Source: an uncultured Rhodospirillales bacterium (GTDB lineage: Bacteria; Pseudomonadota; Alphaproteobacteria; Acetobacterales; Acetobacteraceae). Taken from it: 50,496 nucleotides of DNA. The stretch covers positions 1 through 50,496 of the forward strand of contig CAILMF010000009.1 in assembly GCA_903835235.1 (NCBI GenBank), written 5' to 3'. The position numbers and the translations under genes were made by a program. Of this stretch, positions 40,630 through 48,700 are shown in pieces (position 1 is the stretch's first letter; each line of letters starts with the position of its first letter). The notes beneath the pieces were generated by a model. It saw nothing but the letters and a program-made list of their open reading frames with translations. It was not told the origin of the DNA and ran no database searches.

Positions 40630-41026
40630 TGAGATTCGACACCCAGATGGGACCCCGGCAACTCCGGCGACAACACCCAGATCCGGCTCGGAAAATTAGT
40701 TTACTGGGGTTCCTTTCGGCGCCGCGTTGGACCCAGGCGTCATGCTATTCATAAAAGCAAATTCAACGCTACACGCAGCGCTAGAAGGCTGAGGAAATTC
40801 GATTTTCGGCACCGGACGACGCAAGATTGATTCGCGGCGCCGACGCGGAGCGACGGGAAGTTTCAGGCAAAGGCCCGGACGGATTCCATTGCGACCTTTG
40901 TCGCCCTCCAGGGGTAGAATTTCCGCAGCCTGCTATGGATTGGGGTCCCACTTGCACGCCGAAACACAGCTACTCAACATGCAGTGGGGAGTCACGTTAG
41001 TGCTCCAGCACAAATCGGAGGACAGC
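40630..41026. other. AT-richer gene-free stretch before the adenylate-forming enzyme
   Basis: About 400 bases without a supported gene and clearly richer in A+T than its surroundings (40690-40830 especially). It probably contains the promoter of the rightward enzyme gene, but no recognisable sigma-54 or other consensus was found. An upstream in-frame start at 40889 lacks a ribosome site. Confidence 0.5.
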
Positions 41027-42535
41027 ATGGCGCCCACGTGGAAGAATCTTTCCGACGCGATTTTCGCGCAGGCGGGAGCGCGCCCCACCGCGCTGGCCAT
41101 CAGTGAGGGCGACGAACGCATCAGCTATGCCGAACTGTCGGAGCTGGTTGCCAAGGCCGCGGTCTCGCTGCAAAGGCTGGGGGTGGAGCCCCGCGAAATG
41201 GTCGGCGTGGCGCTGCCCACCAACATCGACCATATCATCCTGAGCTTTGCGCTGATGCGGGTGGGGGCGCTGGCGGTGGACCTGCCGCTGCGTCTGCCGC
41301 CAGGGTTTCCCGACCCGGTGAGCCACCTGAAACTGCCCCGGGTCTTCGTCACAGCCACGGCGCCGCCGCCGCAGGGCGCGGTGTTCCATCGCATCGGCCC
41401 CGAATGGCGCTCTGAAATTGCCGCGCTGCATGGCGACTATCGGATCCAGCGCTTGCCGGAGGAGCCGCATATCGTCAACCTCACCTCCGGTACCACCGCG
41501 GCGTCCAAGGCAATCCTGACCAGCCTGACCGCCTGGTTGGCGCGCTGCGAGGCGGGGCGGCGCACCGTGCCGGAGATACTGGATGCCGAGCGTCCCCCGC
41601 AGTTGGTATTGGCCGGCGGCATGGGCTTCGCTTACTACTTTTTCTTCCTGGTCAATCAGCTTTGCCTGGGCGGGCCGGTGGTGCTGCTGCCTGAGGGACT
41701 TCCACTGCCGGTCCTGGCCCGTACCCTGGCCGAAACCGATGACGCCCTATGTCTGTTGATCCCACAGGTCTGCCGCGCATTCCAGGAGTTGGCGCCGGCC
41801 GAGGGCCCGCTCTTCCCGCGGATGCGCGCCATGATCGTCAGCGCCACGCCGCTGTTTGTCGAAGAGAAGCGCGCAATGGCGCGGCAACTGACGCCGAACC
41901 TGTATGAAATTTACGGCACGTCAGGCACGGGCTTCATTTCAGTATTGCGGCCCGCCGACCTGGCCGCCAAGCCGGCCACGCTGGGCAGCATTGCGGCGGG
42001 GATCGAAGTAAGCATTGTCGATGGCGAGGGCCGTGCAGTGCCGCCGGGGGAGGTGGGGCACCTGCGTTGCCGCGGCCCCGGCATGGCCACCGCCGTGCAT
42101 GACCCCATGCCAAGCCTGGCACAGCACTCGGAGGGCATCCGCGACGATGGCTACTTCCCGGGTGATATCGGCAGCATCGACGTCGACGGCTACCTGACGC
42201 TGAAAGGCCGTGTCACCGACGTGATCCAGCGGCGCGGGGTGGAGATTTTCCCGCCCGAGTTGGAGGAGGCGTTGCTCGCGCATGGCTCGGTCGCGGAGGC
42301 GGCCGTGCTCGGGCTGACGGTCACCGGTTCCGAGCCGCAGGTGGTCGGCTTTGTGGTGCCGCGCCACGAGCCTGACAAAGTGGGCCTGGCAAAGCATTGT
42401 CGTTCATGTATTCCTGCAAATAAATTCCCAGACCATGTCTATTTTGTTCGGGAAATTCCCAAAAATCCAAATGGAAAACCGGATCGGGCGCAGCTTTCCC
42501 TTATTGCACGGCGTATTCAAAGCGCTGCCGGCTGA
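41027..42535 (+). CDS. Orphan adenylate-forming (AMP-binding) enzyme
   Basis: 502 residues, ATG 41027 with GGAGGA 5 bases upstream. ANL-superfamily motifs: A3-type NLTSGTTAASKAI (the usual P of the PK pair is S), A5-type EIYGTSGTGFISV, A7-type DDGYFPGDIGSIDVDGYLTLKGRVTDVI and A10-type NPNGKPDRAQL with the catalytic Lys. It would activate a carboxylic acid as acyl-AMP, then form a CoA or carrier thioester. No carrier or condensation domain is attached. It is an isolated gene between the transporter unit and the giant RTX gene. The last about 55 codons are AT-richer than the rest, as are the flanks, which suggests transfer. Confidence 0.86.
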   Translation: MAPTWKNLSDAIFAQAGARPTALAISEGDERISYAELSELVAKAAVSLQRLGVEPREMVGVALPTNIDHIILSFALMRVGALAVDLPLRLPPGFPDPVSHLKLPRVFVTATAPPPQGAVFHRIGPEWRSEIAALHGDYRIQRLPEEPHIVNLTSGTTAASKAILTSLTAWLARCEAGRRTVPEILDAERPPQLVLAGGMGFAYYFFFLVNQLCLGGPVVLLPEGLPLPVLARTLAETDDALCLLIPQVCRAFQELAPAEGPLFPRMRAMIVSATPLFVEEKRAMARQLTPNLYEIYGTSGTGFISVLRPADLAAKPATLGSIAAGIEVSIVDGEGRAVPPGEVGHLRCRGPGMATAVHDPMPSLAQHSEGIRDDGYFPGDIGSIDVDGYLTLKGRVTDVIQRRGVEIFPPELEEALLAHGSVAEAAVLGLTVTGSEPQVVGFVVPRHEPDKVGLAKHCRSCIPANKFPDHVYFVREIPKNPNGKPDRAQLSLIARRIQSAAG

Positions 42536-42753
42536 CCTGGCCTGCGAACCAAGGCCCGATTGCCGTTTATTGTATGTGATCAGATGGATTGCTCAACAAA
42601 CGGTCTCGAATTAATGCCTAGTCAGAACGTCAGCTGCTGATTAGCCTCGGGTTGATGAAACCTTAAGTCTGCGGGTGCCGCCATCTACGCACCTGCCGGA
42701 CCCGGCCGACGCATGTCAGCGGCGAAGGCCGGTCTTCAACGGGGGGCTTCGCG

Positions 42754-45700
42754 ATGGGCTTGATCACCGGCAACACGAGCAGCGATACCCTGATGGGATC
42801 GCTCGGCGATGATACGCTGGTCGGCCTTGGCGGGGATGACTCGCTCGACGGCGGGGGCGGCACCGATGTTGCGGCCTTCAGCGGGGTGAGCGGCGACTAC
42901 ACGCTGAGCACCGCCGGCGGCGTGCTGACGGTGACCGACAATCGCCCCGGCGCGCCGGATGGCGTGCAGCAGCTCAGCAACATTGTCAGCCTACATTTCG
43001 TTGATGGCTCGGTGGCGGTGGCCGGTCTGGACCCGGCCGCGCCGGTGGTGGTGCCAGCCGCGCCCAGCGTCAGCGGCACCGATGCCGCGGAGTTGTTCCT
43101 CGGCGAAGCGGGCCAGACGATCACGGCAGCGGCCGGCGAGGACAGCATCGCCCTGGCCGGTGGCAATGTGGTGGACGGCGGCGCCGGCAACGACGTGTTC
43201 GTTGATTTCGGGCGTGGCCAGGCGGGCAGCACCCTCACCGGCGGCGCCGGGCAGGACCAGTTCAGCCTGAACGACGCGGTGCTGGTGGACCCCCCGCATT
43301 TCCAACCTGACACCATCACCGATTTCCAGCCCGGCGCGGGTGGCGACAAGCTTGACCTCTCGGGCCTGCTGGCCGGCTTGCAGGCGGTTGGCTACGACGG
43401 CACCTCCAACCCCTTCACACATGGCTGGCTGCGCTTCACCAAGGCCGAAAACGGCGACGAACTGCTGCAGGTGAATGCCGATGGTGCCGGCGCCTGGACG
43501 ACGGTGGAGGTTATGCAGACGGCCGCCGCCGGGCTGCCGGCGTATCTGGATGGCGTGTCGATCCCGGTCGGCAGCCTGGATGCCTATTCGCGCCCGCTGA
43601 ACGAGGGCGTCTGGAGTGTGTCGGCGCCACCCTATCCGTTCAACGACCACAGCGGCATCGGCTACCTGGTGAACCCAGGCTGGGACGGCTACTTCGTCCT
43701 GCACGACCACCACAACATTTCTGAGCATGTACCCGACCCCAGCCGGTCGGTGGTCACCTTCCATTTCACCGCACCAGTGGCGGTCGACAAGATCGAACTG
43801 ATCGAACACTCGAACGGCATCTCTGGCCTCCACGCCTATGTCGGCGATTCATTGGACGCGATGACTGACCTTGGCTCCGCTATCGGATCGCTGGGCGAGC
43901 GGCTTGGCGATCGCGCTTACGCGGACGGCTCAAGCAACGTGTTCACCTTTAACAATGGCCTTGCTGGCACCTATTTCCAGGTGGTGATCGACGAGATCAA
44001 CGGCAGCTATGATGGCTTTGCTCTTTACCGCATGTACCCCGAGGATGCCGCCGGCAACCGGATCCCGCTGGCGCCGGCCGACCCGTTCCTGGCGGCGTTC
44101 ACCGCCGACAACTTCTCCGATGGCTGGAGCCTGAACGGCGTCGGCCAGAGCTTCGCCGGCGACGACAGCGCCAACATGCTAATCGGCACGCTCAACAACG
44201 ACACGCTGCTGGGCAATGGCGGCGCGGACAGCCTGGATGGTGGCTGGGGCGACGACAGCGTCGACGGCGGCAGCGGCGACAACACCCTACTGGGCAATGC
44301 CGGCAACGACACGCTGGTAGGCAGCGGCTTCGACAGCATGAGCGGCGGCACCGGCAACGACGTGCTGGCCTCGCACAGCGTCGCGCCGCTGGCCTTCAAC
44401 CCGACCAATGGCCACTACTACCAGTACGTGAACACCAACGTGACCTGGTGGGACGCCTCCGCCGCGGCATCGGCGATGCAGTTCGGCGGCTTGCAGGGCT
44501 ACCTCGTCACCATCACCTCGGCCGATGAACAGGCCTTCATCAACACCAATATCGGCATCACCAATCGCGGCTGGATCGGCGCCAGCGACGATGGGCATGA
44601 GGGCGATTGGCAATGGGTGACCGGGCCTGAAGCCGGCACCACCTTCTTCAACCAGGGCGCAGCGGTGCAACCGGGCTATTCGTACTGGAGCCCCGGCGAG
44701 CCGCAGGGAGGGAGCGCCGAGAACAATGCCTCCTTGTGGAACTATCCCAACTACTGGGTCGACGTGTACGGAAGCTACCTCACCAGCTACATCGTCGAAT
44801 ACGGCGGCCTGCCCACCGACGGCGCCGCGCCCACGCAACGCGGCAGCGTGCTGCACGGCGATGCCGGCGACGACACACTGACCGGCGGCGCCGGCGAGGA
44901 CAGCCTCTACGGCGAGGCCGGCAATGACAGCCTGGCCGGCGCCGGCACCAGCAGCCTGCTGGATGGCGGCGATGGCAATGACAGCATCGACCTCGGCACC
45001 GGCCCCTGGGCGGGCTATTGGCACACGCCCACCGCGATGACTGTGCAGGGCGGCGCCGGCGACGACCTGGTCCTCGACGTCTCCTATTGGAATGGCGGCG
45101 GCAATACGCTCAGCGGCGGTGGCGGCCACAACGCCTACAGCCTGGCCTCGCTTGACTTCATCAGTTGGAACCACGTCACCACTGCGCCCGACCACATCGC
45201 CGACTTCAAGGCCGGCGCGGGCGGCGATGTGCTGGACCTGGCGCCGCTGCTGCCGGTGCTGGGCAACTGGTACGGCCTGGCCAATTTCGACAACCCGTTC
45301 CTCGATGGCTACCTGCGCCTGGCCGACGACGGCGCAGGCAACACCGACCTTCAGGTGGACACGCTGCGGAATGGCGGCTGGCGCACGATTCTGGTGCTGG
45401 ACGGCCAAGCTGCTGGCGACCTGACCGCGGCCAATTTCGCCCAGGGCTATGCGCCCGATGGCGCGGGCCTGCTGGTGACCGGCACCCCCGGCAACGACAA
45501 CCTGCCCGGCACCAGCAACAACGACACCATCCTGGGCCTGGGCGGCGACGACACGCTGGACGGCAGCGGCGGCAACGACCTGGTGCAGGGCGGCGAGGGC
45601 AATGATTCGCTGGACGGCAGCAGCGGCTACGGCAGCGGGCTGGGCAGCGATACGCTGCATGGCGATGCCGGCAACGACACGCTGGTGGCCGGCCGCGGCA

Positions 45701-48700
45701 GCGACCAGCTGTTCGGCGGCGATGGCGATGACAGCCTGAATGGCGGCGTGGTGCTGGATGGCGGCGCGGGCAATGACAACATCTATACCGGCAGCTACGG
45801 CGCCAACCTTGCTGGCGGCGATGGCAACGACACCATCGGTGCCTGGTTCAGTACCATCGATGGCGGTGCCGGCGCCGACCTGTTCTTGGACGTCTCCTAC
45901 TGGGGCAATGGCGGCGGCCAGACGCTGACCGGCGGCACCGGGCAGGACACCTATGTGCTCAACGCCATGTGGGCCGGCAACTACCAGCCGACCGCGGCGC
46001 ACATCTCCGATTTCACCGCCGGCGCGGGCGGCGACATCATCGACCTGTCGCCGGTGCTCAACGCCTTCAGCAACTGGTTCAGCCTGCCCTGGGGCGACAA
46101 CGGCTTCTCGGATGGTTACCTGCGCCTGGTGGATGACGGCGCCGGCAATGCCGAACTGCAGATCAGCACTTATGGCTGGCACAATGTGCTGGTGCTGGAA
46201 GCTGTTGCTGCCACGAGCCTGACCGCGGCCAACTTCACTCAGGGTTTTGCACCGGATGGCGTGGGCCTGCTGGTCACCGGCACCGCTGGCGACGACTCCC
46301 TCACCGGCACGGTGAACAACGACACGCTGCTGGGCCTGGACGGCAACGACACGCTCTCAGGTGACCATGGCAGTGACTCGCTACTGGGCGGCGACGGCAA
46401 TGATTCGCTGCTCGGCAGTGCCGGCCTAGGTCGGGCGACGCTGGATGGCGGCGCCGGCGACGACACGCTGCTGGGCGGCGGGCAGGCGTTCGGCGGCGAG
46501 GGCAGTGACAGCTTGGTCGCGACCTTCGGTGGGGCCAGCATGGATGGCGGCGCCGGCGACGATACGCTGGTCACGACCTTGTCCAGCACGCTGCTGGTGG
46601 GTGGCGACGGCAACGACAGCCTGGACGCGCGCGACGGCGGCGGTGGCGCTGAGACGCAGCTGGGCGGTGCCGGGGATGACTTCCTCGTTGCCGGCAGAGG
46701 CAGCAAGCTGGACGGCGGCGACGGCAACGACACGCTGGATGCCTTTGGTGGGTCCACCGCCGATGGAGGTGCCGGCAACGACCTGTTCCTGGAAGTCGGC
46801 GACACCCGGTATGCCGGTGGCGACGATGCCTTCACCGGCGGCGCCGGGCAGGACACGTTCCAGTTGACCTACCTGTATGGCGGGTTGCAGTTCGGCACGC
46901 CCGACCACATCAGAGACTTCACGGTCGGCGAGGGTGGCGACGTGTTGGATCTGTCGCCGCTGCTGCAATCGCTGCACAGCTTCGGCTACACCAGCGGCAA
47001 CCCCTTCGCCGAGGGCTTCCTGCGCCTGGCCGATGACGGCACGGGCAACGCGCTGGTCCAGGTGGCCGGCCATGGCGACGGCAACTGGTTTACCATGGCG
47101 CTGCTGGACGGCGTCGCCGCCGCCGCGCTGACGGCGGACAACGTGGTGGGTGGCTGGACCACGCCCTTGGCGCCGGTGGCCCTGACCGACAACACGGATG
47201 GCGCCATCCTTGCGGGCTCTCCGTTCGACGACACGCTGATTGGCACCGGGTTGAACGACACGCTCTATGGTGGCGACGGCAATGACAGCCTGGTCGCCAC
47301 CGGCGGCACGGCCGGCCTTGGCGACATGCTGGAATTCGACCTCGCGGCTGATTCCTACCTGGGCGACCCGCTGTTCACGGTTGCGCTGGATGGCGCCGTC
47401 ATCGCCGGGCCACTCTCGGTCAGCGCACAATACGGGCTCGGGCAAAGCCAGCACTTCGCATTTCATGTGACCGCGACCCCTGGCACCCACACCGTTACCG
47501 TCACCTTCCTGAACGACGGCTACGGCGGAACCCCATCGACCGATCGCAATCTCTACATCCGCGACCTCACGCTCAACGGGGTCCAGCTTACCGGGGATGC
47601 GTTCAGCCTTGATGGCGCGAACTATACCGGACATAACGTTTCGCCGTCCGCCATTCTCTACAATACTGGGTCAGCGAGTGTGCAGGTGCAGCTGCCGCAG
47701 CGTTACGGCAATGCGCTGCATGGCGGCGCCGGCGACGACAGCTTTGTTGGTGGCGCGGGCAACGACAGCTTCTACGGCGGCACCGGGCACAACACCGCGG
47801 ACTACAGCGCCGACCCCGTCGGCATCACCGTCAACCTGGCCGGACACACGGTGGTCGATGGCAGCGGTGGCACCGACCAGACCAGCAACATCCAGGGCTT
47901 CGTCGGCAGCGCCGACGCCGACGTGTTCAACGACGTTTCGTACTACGGCGGTAGCGAAGGCAGCCATGACCTGACCGGCGGCGATGGCCAGGACACCTAT
48001 GTGGTGGACGCTGCCCACGCCACCCCCGGGTGTTGCAGTCTGAATTATTCGCAGGTCGGTGCCCCGGATCAGATAACGGACTTCGCCGCCGGCCCGGGCG
48101 GCGATCGGCTCGACCTGGCGCCGGTACTGACCACGCTGATCAGCTATTACGGCCTGGCCGCCAACACCGACCCCTTCGCGCAGGGCTACCTGCGCCTGGG
48201 GTCTGACGGCGCCGGCAATACGCTGCTGCAACTGGACCACACCGCCTCCGATAATTGGGGCACGATCCTGGTGCTGCGCGGCCATGGGCCGGGCGACTTC
48301 ACCGCCGACAACTTCGTCCAGAACTTCGCGCCGCCGACCGGCCCGCTGAGCATCGACGATGGCGACAACGGCAATTTGCTGTGGGGCACCGCCTTCGATG
48401 ACACCATCCTGGGCAATGCTGGCGATGACACCATCCGTGGCGAGGGCGGCAACGACAGCCTGGACGGCGGCGTCGGCAACGACTTGCTGGTCGCACTTGC
48501 CGGCCACAGCACGCTCGCGGGTGGCGACGGCAACGACACGCTGCACGCTCAGGGCGGAGCGGCTCTGATCGGCGGCGCCGGCAACGACCAGTTCTACGGC
48601 GACGCCGGCAACAACACGGTGGACTACAGCGGCGCGCCAGGCGCGGTGACGGTCGATCTCAACGGCGGCTGGTCCGCCAGCGATGGCAGCGGCGGCACCG

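Noticed and set aside
44287-46182. A 631-codon leftward frame opposite the giant RTX gene
   Set aside because: It consists of low-complexity AGA/VVA-type antisense of Gly/Asp repeats. The rightward frame has all the domain signatures.
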